This document shows, in pieces, positions 33,487 to 42,551 of a stretch of 64,000 nt of DNA (within the stretch, counting starts at the first letter, position 1; every line of letters begins with the position of its first letter). The notes below the pieces were generated by a model. The model had not been told where the DNA came from. It was given only the letters and a program-made list of their open reading frames with translations, and ran no database searches. The DNA lies in assembly GCF_001044395.1 (NCBI RefSeq), contig NZ_JANU01000003.1, positions 87,501 through 151,500 on the forward strand. Reading direction: 5' to 3'. This stretch comes from Caenimonas sp. SL110. Its GTDB lineage: Bacteria; Pseudomonadota; Gammaproteobacteria; Burkholderiales; Burkholderiaceae_C. The translations under genes and the position numbers were made by a program.

Positions 33487-36273
33487 TCAAACAAGCTTGC
33501 CGTGGCATTGTTTGTATTTCTTGCCACTTCCGCATGGGCATGGATCATTGCGACCCACACGCGGCAAATCGGCGGCGGCCGCAGCCAGGCCCATCAGCCC
33601 GCCAGCCGGTGGAAGGCGAGTCGTGGACGCATCCACAACGGTCTCGACCTCACCGGTTTCCGTCGGCGCGGTGTAGGTCACATTCGAAATGCGTTCAGCC
33701 CGGCTTTCAAGGTCTTCAGCGGCTTGCTCGAGCTGCTCGCCCGACTGCACCTGAACTGTCATCAAGGTCTTGGTGACTTCGTTCTTGACCGAGTCGAGCA
33801 GCTGGCCGAACAGCTCGAACGCCTCGCGCTTGTATTCCTGCTTGGGCTGCTTCTGCGCGTAGCCACGCAGGTGAATGCCCTGGCGCAGGTAATCGAGCGC
33901 AGCCAGATGCTCGCGCCAATGGGTGTCGATGCTTTGCAGCAGGACGATCCGCTCGAACTGCGTGAAGTTCTCAGGGCCCACCTGCTCGACCTTCGAGTCG
34001 AATGCTTCGTTAGCGGCCTTGAGCACGGTTTCCAGGATCTCTTCGTCGGTGATGCTGCTGGACTCCTGCACGGCCTTTTGCAGCTGCAGGTCGATCTTCC
34101 ACTCCTCGGCCAGGACCTTCTCCAGGCCCGGCAGGTCCCACTGCTCTTCCACTGTCTCGACGGGCACGTACTGATGTGCGAGATCGGTGAAGCAGCCTTC
34201 GCGCAGCGATGCGATCTGCGCGCCGAGATTGGTTGCGTCCAGGATGTCGTTGCGCTGCTGGTAGATCACCTTGCGCTGGTCGTTGGACACGTCGTCGTAT
34301 TCGAGCAACTGCTTGCGAATGTCGAAGTTGCGCGCTTCCACCTTGCGCTGGGCGCTTTCGATGCTGCGCGTCACGATGCCCGCTTCGATGGCTTCGCCAT
34401 CGGGCATCTTCAGCCGTTCCATGATCGCCTTGACCCTGTCCCCTGCGAAGATGCGCATCAGCGGATCGTCCAGGCTCAGGTAGAAGCGCGAAGACCCCGG
34501 GTCGCCCTGGCGCGCTGAGCGCCCGCGCAGCTGGTTGTCGATGCGCCGGCTTTCGTGGCGCTCGGTTGCGATGATGCGCAGGCCGCCGACGGCCTTGACC
34601 GCCTCGTGCTCTTTCTGCCAGTCGGCGCGCAGCTGCGCAATGCGCGAGGCTTTGGTGCCTGCGTCGAGGGACTCATCGAATTCGATCGCCTCGATGGCCT
34701 TGGAAATATTGCCGCCGAGCACGATGTCGGTGCCGCGACCCGCCATGTTGGTGGCGATGGTGATCATCTTCGGGCGGCCCGCCTGCGCCACGATCTCGGC
34801 TTCGCGCGCATGCTGCTTCGCGTTAAGGACCTGGTGCGGCAGGTTCGCCTTGTTGAGCAGCTCGTCAATGATTTCGGAGTTCTCGATCGACGTCGTGCCC
34901 ACCAGCACCGGCTGGCCGCGGTCGTAGCACTCGCGGATGTCCGTGATCGCCGCCTCGTATTTTTCGCGGTTCGTCTTGTACACCCGGTCGAGCTGGTCCT
35001 GGCGCAGGTTCGGCCTGTTCTGCGGAATCACCATGGTTTCCAGGCCGTAGATTTCCTGGAACTCGTACGCCTCGGTATCAGCAGTGCCGGTCATGCCGGA
35101 GAGCTTGCGGTACAGGCGGAAGTAATTCTGGAACGTGATCGATGCGAGCGTCTGGTTCTCGGGCTGGATCGAGACACCTTCCTTGGCTTCAACAGCCTGG
35201 TGCAGGCCATCGCTCCAGCGGCGGCCGGTCATCAGGCGGCCGGTGAATTCATCAACGATGACGACTTCGCCGTCCTGCACGACATAGTGCTGGTCGCGGT
35301 GATACAGGTGATTGGCACGCAGCGCTGCATTGAGGTGATGCATCAGCGTGATGTTGGCCGGGTCGTACAGCGACGCGCCTTCGGGAATCAGTCCCAGGTT
35401 GAAGAGGATGCGCTCGGCGTTCTCGTGTCCCTGCTCGGTCAGAAACACCTGGTGGGTCTTCTCGTCCACTGTGAAATCACCGGCGCGAATGATGCCCTCG
35501 CCCGTGCGCGGATCGGCTTCGCCTTCCTGCTTGGACAACAGCGGCACCACGCGATTGATGGCAATGTAGAGGTCGGTATGGTCCTCGGCCTGGCCGCTGA
35601 TGATGAGCGGCGTGCGGGCTTCGTCGATCAGGATGGAATCGACCTCATCGACGATCGCGTAGTTCAGGCCGCGCTGCACGCGGTCGGCAACTTCGTAGAC
35701 CATGTTGTCGCGCAGGTAGTCGAAGCCAAATTCATTGTTGGTGCCGTACGTGATGTCCGAGCGATAGGCCGCCTGCTTTTCCTCGCGCGACATGTTCGGC
35801 AGGTTCACCCCGACAGTCATGCCCAGGAAGTTGTAGAGCTTGGCCATCCACTGCGCATCGCGATTGGCGAGGTAGTCATTGACCGTGACGACGTGAACGC
35901 CGTTGCCTGTGAGTGCATTGAGGTAGACGGGCAGCGTGGCGGTGAGCGTCTTGCCTTCACCCGTTCCCATTTCGGCGATCTTGCCGTTATGCAGCGCCAT
36001 GCCGCCTTGCATCTGCACGTCGAAGTGGCGCATCTTCATTGCGCGCCGCGAGGCTTCGCGCACCACGGCGAACGCATCTTCAAGGAGATCGTCCAGCGTT
36101 TCGCCCTTGGCAAGGCGTGCCTTGAACTCGTCTGTCTTGCCCCGGAGCTCGTCGTCGCTCAACTTCTCGACTTGCGGCTCCATGGCGTTGATGCGGTCGA
36201 CGGCCTTGCGGTATTGCTTGAGCAGGCGGTCGTTGCGGGAACCGAAAATTTGTGTGAGGAGGTTCTTGGCCAT
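33487..36273 (-). CDS. secA: Preprotein translocase ATPase SecA
   Basis: This 928-residue protein has Walker A MGTGEGKT near residue 103 and the DEAD-like [19 protein letters not shown] near residue 210. A preprotein cross-linking domain, helical scaffold and the C-terminal zinc finger [14 protein letters not shown] follow. It drives protein export through SecYEG. Start: ATG at 36273 ([11 protein letters not shown]), with a GAGGAGG-like site 7 bases before it; an in-frame extension upstream is not supported. It sits downstream of an M23 peptidase gene, a usual betaproteobacterial arrangement. Confidence 0.98.
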   Translation of the reverse strand: MAKNLLTQIFGSRNDRLLKQYRKAVDRINAMEPQVEKLSDDELRGKTDEFKARLAKGETLDDLLEDAFAVVREASRRAMKMRHFDVQMQGGMALHNGKIAEMGTGEGKTLTATLPVYLNALTGNGVHVVTVNDYLANRDAQWMAKLYNFLGMTVGVNLPNMSREEKQAAYRSDITYGTNNEFGFDYLRDNMVYEVADRVQRGLNYAIVDEVDSILIDEARTPLIISGQAEDHTDLYIAINRVVPLLSKQEGEADPRTGEGIIRAGDFTVDEKTHQVFLTEQGHENAERILFNLGLIPEGASLYDPANITLMHHLNAALRANHLYHRDQHYVVQDGEVVIVDEFTGRLMTGRRWSDGLHQAVEAKEGVSIQPENQTLASITFQNYFRLYRKLSGMTGTADTEAYEFQEIYGLETMVIPQNRPNLRQDQLDRVYKTNREKYEAAITDIRECYDRGQPVLVGTTSIENSEIIDELLNKANLPHQVLNAKQHAREAEIVAQAGRPKMITIATNMAGRGTDIVLGGNISKAIEAIEFDESLDAGTKASRIAQLRADWQKEHEAVKAVGGLRIIATERHESRRIDNQLRGRSARQGDPGSSRFYLSLDDPLMRIFAGDRVKAIMERLKMPDGEAIEAGIVTRSIESAQRKVEARNFDIRKQLLEYDDVSNDQRKVIYQQRNDILDATNLGAQIASLREGCFTDLAHQYVPVETVEEQWDLPGLEKVLAEEWKIDLQLQKAVQESSSITDEEILETVLKAANEAFDSKVEQVGPENFTQFERIVLLQSIDTHWREHLAALDYLRQGIHLRGYAQKQPKQEYKREAFELFGQLLDSVKNEVTKTLMTVQVQSGEQLEQAAEDLESRAERISNVTYTAPTETGEVETVVDASTTRLPPAGGLMGLAAAAADLPRVGRNDPCPCGSGKKYKQCHGKLV

Positions 36274-36403
36274 CGATGCGAAGCGGCTTGCCGCGGCCAC
36301 GGGTGGTGCGGCAGGACAGCGCGATTCCCTATTTGTTGTCAGGAGTCAAGGTGGGGGCGCCTTCAGCCAATCCAAGGCCGAAGGCAGCGCGGAACCGGCA
36401 ATT

Positions 36404-37393
36404 TTACCTGCCGATGGCAGCCTGTTGGGGCACGCGGGAAGACGACGGCGCCAACTTCGCCAGCTGGGTGCCCTGTGCATGGGTCAAGTTGTTGCCAGCC
36501 ATCAGGAATTTTTGCGGGTCCTGCGGGATACCTTGCACCATCACCTCGAAATGCAGGTGAGGTCCGGTGGAGCGGCCGGTGGTGCCGACCTCGGCGATCT
36601 TCTGGCCACGCTTGACGAGGTCACCGGTCTTGACCCAGGTACGCGACGCGTGGGCATAGCGGGTCACGAGGTTGTTGCCGTGGTCGATTTCGACCATGTT
36701 TCCATATGCGGGATGGGCTTCCTGCGTGACCACGACACCCCCTGCGGCAGCCAGGATCGGCGTGCCGGGGTCTGCCTGGAAGTCGAGCCCCGTGTGCAAC
36801 GCAGAACGGCCGGTGAACGGGTCCAGGCGCCAGCCGAACGAAGAGCCCAGATGGCTGCCCTTGACCGGCTGCTGCGTGGGAATCATCTTGTTGCGGATGT
36901 GCTGGTCAAAGAGCCGCGACTCCATCACCGTCATCACGTCGGTGTGGCGGCCGGTGAGCTTTTCGAGGTCGTCCAGCGTGGCTTGCAACTCCACCATGGA
37001 AAGCGGGCGACCCGAGACCAGCGCGCCGCCCTGGCCAGCCGGCACCTTCAGGTCGGCGGTGTTGATGCCGGCGAGACCCGATACGCGCTCGCCCAATGCT
37101 TCGAGCTGCACCATGCGCGCCTGCATTTCGCCCAGCTTGCGGGCCATGACATCGAGGTTCTCGCGCATGAACCTGTCACGCTGCTCGAACTCATCCTTGA
37201 CCACCAGCTTCACGAGCGTGCCAACGATGGGCCAGCCTTCGCGCGCACCCTTGAGAAACACCCAGTGATACATGCCTGCGGCCAGCATCATCATGAGCAG
37301 CGAAAGCCCGACCACCGCGACAACCAGCTTGGTGCCGCTCAGGTGCACGGCGCGGCTTTTGGCCAGCCATGCATCCGTGATAATGAAATGCAC
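36404..37393 (-). CDS. M23 family metallopeptidase, membrane-anchored
   Basis: This 329-residue protein has one N-terminal membrane segment (about residues 22-44) and a periplasmic coiled-coil region (about residues 65-165). The C-terminal M23 LytM domain has the zinc motif HTGLDF near residue 206 and HLHFEV near residue 285. Both metal motifs are intact, so it is likely an active peptidoglycan endopeptidase. It lies upstream of secA and near three bactofilin genes; bactofilins often work with M23 enzymes in cell-shape control, so a functional link is plausible. Confidence 0.88.
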   Translation of the reverse strand: MHFIITDAWLAKSRAVHLSGTKLVVAVVGLSLLMMMLAAGMYHWVFLKGAREGWPIVGTLVKLVVKDEFEQRDRFMRENLDVMARKLGEMQARMVQLEALGERVSGLAGINTADLKVPAGQGGALVSGRPLSMVELQATLDDLEKLTGRHTDVMTVMESRLFDQHIRNKMIPTQQPVKGSHLGSSFGWRLDPFTGRSALHTGLDFQADPGTPILAAAGGVVVTQEAHPAYGNMVEIDHGNNLVTRYAHASRTWVKTGDLVKRGQKIAEVGTTGRSTGPHLHFEVMVQGIPQDPQKFLMAGNNLTHAQGTQLAKLAPSSSRVPQQAAIGR

Positions 37394-37447
37394 TGTTTAT
37401 CCCCTCACGTCATCTCGTCAGCTTTTTAGAATTCATCCCACCGACTC

Positions 37448-37765
37448 ATGGACCGCCGCCCTTTGGACCGCCGCCTGCATCCCGTCTCGCTCCAGCAGGC
37501 CGCCGGAGAGTCGCCGATGCTCGCGCAACTCGCGCAACTCGCTCGCGAATCCGGTGAACGGCTCAAGGCGGTGGAACAGCTGATACCAGCACCGCTGCGG
37601 TCCGCCATCCGGCCCGGCCCCATCGATGGCGAGGCCTGGTGCCTGCTGGTGGACACCAGCGCCGGGGCCGCAAAACTCAGGCAGGTGGTGCCTGCCTTGA
37701 TAGCTCATCTGCGAGCCCGGGGGACGCAGGTTACCTCAATTCGCCTGAAGGTCGAAGTACGCTAA
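37448..37765 (+). CDS. DUF721/DciA-like protein
   Basis: This 105-residue protein has the DUF721 pattern in its second half: IPAPLRSAIRPGPIDGEAWCLLVDTSAGAAKLRQVVPAL. The family includes DciA, the ancestral loader of the replicative helicase DnaB. The position next to M23 and secA genes matches DUF721 loci in other betaproteobacteria. It is encoded alone on the plus strand, between the M23 gene and the bactofilin run. Helicase loading is an inference from the family. Confidence 0.72.
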   Translation: MDRRPLDRRLHPVSLQQAAGESPMLAQLAQLARESGERLKAVEQLIPAPLRSAIRPGPIDGEAWCLLVDTSAGAAKLRQVVPALIAHLRARGTQVTSIRLKVEVR

Positions 37766-37784
37766 AAGCAATCATTTCGCCCGC

Positions 37785-38204
37785 CTATCTCAGGGTGTCG
37801 CCCTGCCCCTCGATCACACCGCGATATTCCAGCTTGCCTCGCACCTTGGCTCGTGGATGGATGTCCAGCACATCGTCGTAGCTTGCATCGCCCAGCAGCG
37901 TTCCGGAACCGGTGATTTCGAGCGACTTGCGCGCGACCACAGACCCGCTGACCTTGCCCTCGATGTAGATGTAATCGGCCTCCAGCCGGGTGTTGTGCAC
38001 CACGCCCGTCGCGCCGATATGGATCGTGCCGCCTTCTCCGAACATGATGTTGCCTTCCAGCACGCCGTCGATCTTGATGCCCAGGTCGAGCGGCGACTGG
38101 AAGTGCCCCGTGAACACCGCCCCTTCGGCCACCAGGCTGGAAATCGCCGAAAGCTTGTCCACGGGCACCAGGCGGGGCGTGGTCGGTTGCGGTTTGCTGC
38201 TCAT
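37785..38204 (-). CDS. Bactofilin 1 (polymer-forming cytoskeletal protein)
   Basis: This 139-residue protein is mostly a right-handed beta-helix (about residues 22-125), with the hydrophobic/Gly repeat pattern of bactofilins (GVLEGNIMFGEGGTIHIGATG, shortened here). Short disordered tails flank it. Bactofilins self-assemble into filaments without nucleotide and scaffold cell-wall enzymes. Its ATG overlaps the stop of the upstream small membrane protein gene (ATGA). It is the last gene of the bactofilin run. Confidence 0.87.
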   Translation of the reverse strand: MSSKPQPTTPRLVPVDKLSAISSLVAEGAVFTGHFQSPLDLGIKIDGVLEGNIMFGEGGTIHIGATGVVHNTRLEADYIYIEGKVSGSVVARKSLEITGSGTLLGDASYDDVLDIHPRAKVRGKLEYRGVIEGQGDTLR

Positions 38205-38494
38205 TTCTTCTCCTGTGGAGGTAGGTTTGGAGTCAATGACGGTTTCAGGACGATACCTTCAGGCGCGACCTGCACGAACGACCGATCGGGTTGCAGGCTT
38301 GACGGGACATGTCCCAGCAGGGCCGCCGCCAGCACCGGCAGGCACCACCGCGTGAGCAGCCACTCGACCCATCGCCAGGCGCGGCGCCGAAGACCCACGC
38401 GCATGTCGCGGCGCCAGCTCGCCTGCAGCGCAGCCTGGCGCAACACTTCGCTTGAAGGAACGGCCTGCACGGCGGTTGTCAGCGCGCAAGGCAA
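38201..38494 (-). CDS. Small single-pass membrane protein of the bactofilin operon
   Basis: The encoded 97-residue protein has an Arg-rich stretch (RRDMRVGLRRRAWRW) followed by one hydrophobic segment (about residues 44-62) and a Pro-rich tail. The start is uncertain: TTG at 38494 is the longest form and has no clear ribosome site. The gene sits between two bactofilin genes and overlaps the downstream one by 4 bases. It may anchor the filament to the membrane. No family is recognised. Confidence 0.6.
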   Translation of the reverse strand: MPCALTTAVQAVPSSEVLRQAALQASWRRDMRVGLRRRAWRWVEWLLTRWCLPVLAAALLGHVPSSLQPDRSFVQVAPEGIVLKPSLTPNLPPQEKK

Positions 38495-38528
38495 AAGCCC
38501 GGGGCAACGGCGACAGGGCCATGCGCGC

Positions 38529-39134
38529 TCACGGCATCACCCCGGTTTCTGGATCTGCTTGCGGTGGTTGAGTGGGCTGCGGCGCGACTGGCGCAATTGG
38601 CGCAGACGCGGTGGACGCGGCGGTCGCTCTTGCAGGCGCTCGCTCCAGTGTTGCGTTCAGGTCGCTGCCATTGACCTGCAAGCGGAAGTAGCGAACGTGA
38701 CCGGACACGTTGGCCGAGTCGTGCAGCGACACGGAACCTCCGGTCGCATCGAGCAGCCCTTCGGTTCGGCCCATCACGGAAATCTGGTCGGCAACGATGT
38801 CGCCTTTGACATGTCCGGTCTCTGTGACGACAACCGTGATCTTTGCTTCGGGCGCCTGGGTCAGGTTGCCCTGCACACGGCCCTTGACGGTGCAAACCCC
38901 GGTGAGAACGGCATTGCCCTCGAAGTTCAGGCCGTCTGCAATTTCGCTTTTTGAAAGGCCCGACTCGTCCGTTCGTTCGGAAGATCGGCCTTCAACCGGC
39001 GCACCTCCGAGCACGGGCATCTTCCTGGCTTGACCCGGCATCTTGCTGCCCAGCGGCACCTGTGAAGGGCTGCCCTGGCGGTCCGGGCTGTCATCGGGGC
39101 TGTCGTCATGGTTCGAGTTGCGCGTGTCGGACAT
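38529..39134 (-). CDS. Bactofilin 2
   Basis: This 201-residue protein has a polar, disordered N-terminal region (residues 1-60, Asp/Ser-rich). A beta-helix core lies at about residues 65-160 (for example NFEGNAVLTGVCTVKGRVQGNL), and the C-terminal tail is Ala/Pro/Gln-rich. It is cytoplasmic, and filament formation is expected. It lies 24 bases after bactofilin 3 and 34 bases before the small membrane gene. Confidence 0.85.
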   Translation of the reverse strand: MSDTRNSNHDDSPDDSPDRQGSPSQVPLGSKMPGQARKMPVLGGAPVEGRSSERTDESGLSKSEIADGLNFEGNAVLTGVCTVKGRVQGNLTQAPEAKITVVVTETGHVKGDIVADQISVMGRTEGLLDATGGSVSLHDSANVSGHVRYFRLQVNGSDLNATLERAPARATAASTASAPIAPVAPQPTQPPQADPETGVMP

Positions 39135-39158
39135 GGCGGGAACCCCTTTTTGTCAATT

Positions 39159-39641
39159 TCAAAAATTGCCGGACTGAAATCCTGCGGACGACGCCGCCGG
39201 TGAAGCCGGGTGCAAAGGCGCGACCCGGTCATCGAGCACCGGCAGAGACCTTTCCGAACGCAATGTCGTGAAGGGTCCTCGCAAGTCTGCACCTTCGTAA
39301 AGCATCAGGTGATGCGCGGTCAGGATGCCCGTGGTCACGCCGGTGTTGGCAACATACAGCGTGCCAAGGCATTCGACCATGGTTTCGCCAGGATCTGCCC
39401 CGAGCTCGCCCAGTTGCCCGAAGACATACATGTCGCCCAGCACCCGGATCTTTCCCCTGATGACACCGCCTGTCCAGACGATGACGCGGCCGTTCACCTG
39501 CACATCTCCGCCCAGCCGGCCTTGCACCAGCACACCGCCTTCGAACAGCAGGTTGCCCGCCAGGTTCGTGCCACAGGCAATGCGATTGACCACGTTCATC
39601 GCGACCGGGTCGATCGTGAGGACGTCTTCGGATGACTTCAT
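39159..39641 (-). CDS. Bactofilin 3
   Basis: This 160-residue protein has a beta-helix core at about residues 15-125 (NRIACGTNLAGNLLFEGGV, then GDVQVNGRVIVWTGG). A short Ala/Ser-rich tail follows. The ATG at 39641 begins MKSSEDVLT; the longer open frame upstream runs into the preceding gene and has no bactofilin features. It is the most diverged of the three paralogues. It is probably co-transcribed with bactofilins 1 and 2. Confidence 0.82.
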   Translation of the reverse strand: MKSSEDVLTIDPVAMNVVNRIACGTNLAGNLLFEGGVLVQGRLGGDVQVNGRVIVWTGGVIRGKIRVLGDMYVFGQLGELGADPGETMVECLGTLYVANTGVTTGILTAHHLMLYEGADLRGPFTTLRSERSLPVLDDRVAPLHPASPAASSAGFQSGNF

Positions 39642-39661
39642 GCGGATCGCCTGACTCTGGC

Positions 39662-39985
39662 TCAGAGATAAAAGAAAGTCCAAGCCAGCGCAGCAGCGAC
39701 TTCCAGTGCGAGCAGGCCCAGAGCGGTGACCGCCAGCACCAACCCATGGCGTTCGAGCCACAGCCTCGCTGCAGAGGGCCGCTTGCGCACGCGGCCAACC
39801 CACTCACCTTCATTGCGAAGAAGCACCCACTCCATCCAGTTGCGACCGGGGATACGGCGGGAGTCGCGCATGTCGATGCTCAGGCCGGTCGATGCGTAGT
39901 CGCGCGGCTGCATGCGCGTGCCCAGCACGACGCTCATCGGAGGGCCAACGATGGAGTAAGTGAAATTCAGGTCGGTCGGGTCCAA
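39662..39985 (-). CDS. Small C-tail-anchored membrane protein
   Basis: This 107-residue protein has a polar N-terminal part (residues 1-80) and one hydrophobic C-terminal segment (about residues 83-105, ending FFYL), so it is a tail-anchored inner-membrane protein. The TTG start at 39985 is supported by AAGGAAGG 6 bases upstream. It is the first gene of the bactofilin run, 20 bases before bactofilin 3. I recognise no family; linking filaments to the membrane is a guess. Confidence 0.6.
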   Translation of the reverse strand: MDPTDLNFTYSIVGPPMSVVLGTRMQPRDYASTGLSIDMRDSRRIPGRNWMEWVLLRNEGEWVGRVRKRPSAARLWLERHGLVLAVTALGLLALEVAAALAWTFFYL

Positions 39986-40032
39986 AACGCGCCTTCCTTA
40001 CCGATCAGTCCGGCGTGCAGCGGGTGTCTCGA

Positions 40033-40365
40033 TCAGCCCGGCGCCAGGCCTGGTGCGCGCGACAGGCGCCGCGCATCGAGCAGCTGTCGCTCGATGGGCA
40101 CCAGCTCGTCGTCGATCTTGCGAATTTCGCTGTAGTAGCGAAACCGCTGTACGCGATCGGTCTCGGAGGCGAGCTGGGTGCGGATGGCATCGGCCTCGGA
40201 CCGCAGGCGCATGGCCTGGTCACGCAGGGCGACCGCTTCGTCCGGGCTCATTTCCACCGGCGGATTGGGGCGCTTGCCGATCTGGTCAAGCCAGGAGCCG
40301 TACTCGACCGAGGCGCAGGCCGGAAGGAGGGCCACGAAGGAAAGCAGGAGAAGTAGTTTCTTCAT
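40033..40365 (-). CDS. Small lipoprotein with coiled-coil region
   Basis: This 110-residue protein has a lipoprotein signal (MKKLLLLLSFVALLPAC, Cys17). A short helical domain rich in charged residues follows (about residues 38-95, AVALRDQAMRLRSEADAIR). It should be attached to the periplasmic face of a membrane. It lies 47 bases upstream of the tail-anchored gene on the same strand and may be the first gene of the bactofilin transcript. Family unknown. Confidence 0.7.
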   Translation of the reverse strand: MKKLLLLLSFVALLPACASVEYGSWLDQIGKRPNPPVEMSPDEAVALRDQAMRLRSEADAIRTQLASETDRVQRFRYYSEIRKIDDELVPIERQLLDARRLSRAPGLAPG

Positions 40366-40381
40366 GGTGCGCCTGGTTGAC

Positions 40382-40457
40382 TGGTGCCGATTATCGGATT
40401 CGAACTGATGACCTACCGCTTACAAGGCGGTTGCTCTACCAACTGAGCTAAATCGGC
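40382..40457 (-). tRNA. tRNA-Thr (anticodon TGT)
   Basis: This 76-base cloverleaf on the minus strand has acceptor arm GCCGATT paired with AATCGGC, a D-arm with AGCTCAGTTGGTAGAGC, and anticodon loop CTTGTAA (anticodon TGT). The T-arm contains GTTCGAATC, discriminator A is present, and CCA is encoded. It lies between the lipoprotein gene and sspB. Confidence 0.96.
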
Positions 40458-40517
40458 GATGGAAAAGATTCTAAAGCGCTCGCGAGGGAAACTGCGCGAG
40501 CACGCTGGGTTGCGTCG

Positions 40518-41039
40518 TTACTTCACGCGCTTCAAGGCAGGCCGCGGGCCGGTCGGCGGTCTCGGCGGATCGGTGTCGTGGCCTTCGTCTCCTGCAGCGG
40601 AATGATCCGGCGAAACAAGCTGGACCACCTTGGCGTCGTCGCTTGCCTGCGTAATGCCGGCAGCGGGCACGCTGGAAAGCGGCGACGGTTTGGCCGCCTC
40701 TTGGCCACCGCTTGCCGCCACCGGTACGGGGAACGCCATGCCCTGGCCGTTCTCGCGTGCATAGATGGCGATGACACGGCTCACCGGAACCATGATGTCG
40801 CGCGCACTGCCAGCGAAACGGGCCTTGAACTCGATGAAATCGTTGCCCAGCTTGAGCGAACTCGTCGCATCGAAGCTGATGTTGAGCACGATCTCGCCAT
40901 TCTTCACGTACTCGCGCGGCACCTGCACCGTGTCATCGACCAGCACGGCGACATACGGCGTCAGGCCGTTGTCGGTGCACCAGTCGTACAGGGCGCGGAT
41001 GAGGTACGGACGTGTCGAAGTGGATTCGAGGGCGTTCAT
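40518..41039 (-). CDS. sspB: ClpXP protease specificity-enhancing factor SspB
   Basis: This 173-residue protein has an N-terminal ssrA-tag-binding fold beginning STRPYLIRALYDWCTDNGLTP, with VNISFDATSSLKLGN-like strands to about residue 110. A flexible tail ends in a basic patch (PALKRVK) that contacts ClpX. It delivers ssrA-tagged proteins to ClpXP in the cytosol. It follows sspA by 29 bases, the normal sspAB order, downstream of the cytochrome bc1 genes. Confidence 0.94.
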   Translation of the reverse strand: MNALESTSTRPYLIRALYDWCTDNGLTPYVAVLVDDTVQVPREYVKNGEIVLNISFDATSSLKLGNDFIEFKARFAGSARDIMVPVSRVIAIYARENGQGMAFPVPVAASGGQEAAKPSPLSSVPAAGITQASDDAKVVQLVSPDHSAAGDEGHDTDPPRPPTGPRPALKRVK

Positions 41040-41068
41040 GAGCTGCTACCGGCTGAAAGCTGGAACGC

Positions 41069-41680
41069 TTACTTGCGCATGACCTTTTCGGACGGCGTGA
41101 GCGCTTCGATGTAAGCCGGGCGCGAGAAGATGCGCTCCGCGTATTTCAGCAACGGCGCCGCATTCTTGGAGAGTTCGATGCCGTAGTAATCCAGGCGCCA
41201 CAGCAAAGGGGCGATCGCGACGTCGAGCATCGAGAAGTTGTCACCCAGCATGTACTTGTTCTTGAGGAACACCGGGGCGAGCTGCGTCAGGCGATCGCGA
41301 ATGTGCGCGCGCGCTTTCTCCAGCATCTTCTCGTTGCCCTTGGATGCCCGCGACTCCAGCGTGCTCACATGAACGAACAGTTCCTTCTCGAAGTTGAGCA
41401 GGAACAGGCGCACGCGTGCACGGTCAACCGGGTCGCCGGGCATCAGCTGGGGATGCGGGAAACGCTCGTCGATGTACTCGTTGATGATGTTCGACTCATA
41501 CAGGATCAGGTCACGCTCGACCAGGATGGGCACCTGCCCATACGGGTTCATGACGTTGATGTCTTCCGGCTTGTTGTACAGGTCGACGTCACGGATCTCG
41601 AAGTCCATGCCCTTTTCGAACAGCACGAAACGGCAACGGTGGGAGAAGGGGCAGGTGGTTCCCGAATACAGCACCATCAT
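41069..41680 (-). CDS. sspA: Stringent starvation protein A (GST fold)
   Basis: This 203-residue protein has an N-terminal thioredoxin-like domain (LYSGTTCPFSHRCRFVLFEKG) and a helical GST C-terminal domain. SspA binds RNA polymerase and alters promoter use in starvation and acid stress; it has no glutathione activity in characterised cases. It is upstream of sspB in the same operon. A terminator hairpin separates it from petC. Confidence 0.94.
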   Translation of the reverse strand: MMVLYSGTTCPFSHRCRFVLFEKGMDFEIRDVDLYNKPEDINVMNPYGQVPILVERDLILYESNIINEYIDERFPHPQLMPGDPVDRARVRLFLLNFEKELFVHVSTLESRASKGNEKMLEKARAHIRDRLTQLAPVFLKNKYMLGDNFSMLDVAIAPLLWRLDYYGIELSKNAAPLLKYAERIFSRPAYIEALTPSEKVMRK

Positions 41681-41699
41681 GATGGAGGCTCCTAAATCA

Positions 41700-41734
41700 A
41701 AGTGAAAACACGGTCGGGCGAAAGCCGGACCGTG
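41700..41734 (-). terminator. Intrinsic terminator after petABC
   Basis: On the minus strand, CACGGTC and GACCGTG (41709-41734) pair, with an inner GGC/GCC step. TTTTCACTTT follows. It lies 42 bases after the petC stop and before the sspA start, so it should end the petABC transcript. Confidence 0.8.
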
Positions 41735-41775
41735 CTCATGGGCGCGAAACCGGCTTTATGGGCCGGACCGCGTTG

Positions 41776-42540
41776 TCAGTGGATATCTTTCCAGAAGGCC
41801 GCGTTCAGTCTCCAGGCGATCACAGTAAAGATGCCGAGGAAGATCAGCACCCAGACGCCAACACGCACACGCGTGTTCTGCGACGGCTCGGCCATCCATT
41901 GCATGTAGCCGACGAGGTCGCCCACTGCCTGGTCGTATTGCAGGGGGGTCATGGTGCCAGGCGTGATCTGCTTCCAGCCCGTGAGAACCTTGGTGTCGTG
42001 GCCATGGACCTTTTGCGTCTCGAAAATCGGTTGGCGCTCACCCTGGAGCTCCCACAGGACGTGCGGCATGCCGACGCTGGGGAAGGCCAGGTTGTTCCAG
42101 CCCGTGGCTTTTTCCGGGTCGCGGTAGTAGGTGCGAAGGTAGGTGTAGAGGTAATCAGCGCCGGTGCCACCGTGACCCGCACGCGAGCGCGCAACCAGCG
42201 TCAGGTCTGGCGGATTCGCGCCGAACCATTCCTTGGCCTGCTTCGGGTCGATCGCGGCTTTCATGGTTTCGCCAACCTTGTCGGTCGCGAACAACATGTT
42301 TTCCTTGATCTGCTGCTCGGTCAGGCCGATGTCCGTCAACCGGTTGTAGCGCATGAACGCTGCAGAGTGGCAGTTCAGGCAATAGTTCATGAACAGCTTG
42401 GCACCGTTTTGCAGCGCAGGCAGGTCATTGGTCTTTTGCGGCGCCTTGTCCCAGACGACGGTGTCACCGCCTGCAGCTTGAGCGCCGGCGGCAAATCCGA
42501 ATGCCACGAGGAGAGTGAGGATGATTTTTTTCATTGTCAT
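41776..42540 (-). CDS. petC: Cytochrome c1, bc1 complex
   Basis: This 254-residue protein has a signal peptide (residues 1-22, ending AQA). The haem site CLNCH near residue 55 is followed by the axial Met region, and a C-terminal membrane anchor lies at about residues 225-245. It accepts electrons from the Rieske protein and passes them to soluble cytochrome c. It follows petB by 11 bases. Confidence 0.97.
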   Translation of the reverse strand: MTMKKIILTLLVAFGFAAGAQAAGGDTVVWDKAPQKTNDLPALQNGAKLFMNYCLNCHSAAFMRYNRLTDIGLTEQQIKENMLFATDKVGETMKAAIDPKQAKEWFGANPPDLTLVARSRAGHGGTGADYLYTYLRTYYRDPEKATGWNNLAFPSVGMPHVLWELQGERQPIFETQKVHGHDTKVLTGWKQITPGTMTPLQYDQAVGDLVGYMQWMAEPSQNTRVRVGVWVLIFLGIFTVIAWRLNAAFWKDIH

Positions 42541-42551
42541 GTCTCGCTGCT

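Noticed and set aside
34555..36615. Very long open frame antisense to secA
   Set aside because: It mirrors the secA codons in a high-GC genome; composition is His/Arg/Val-rich with no family signature, whereas the opposite strand is clearly SecA.
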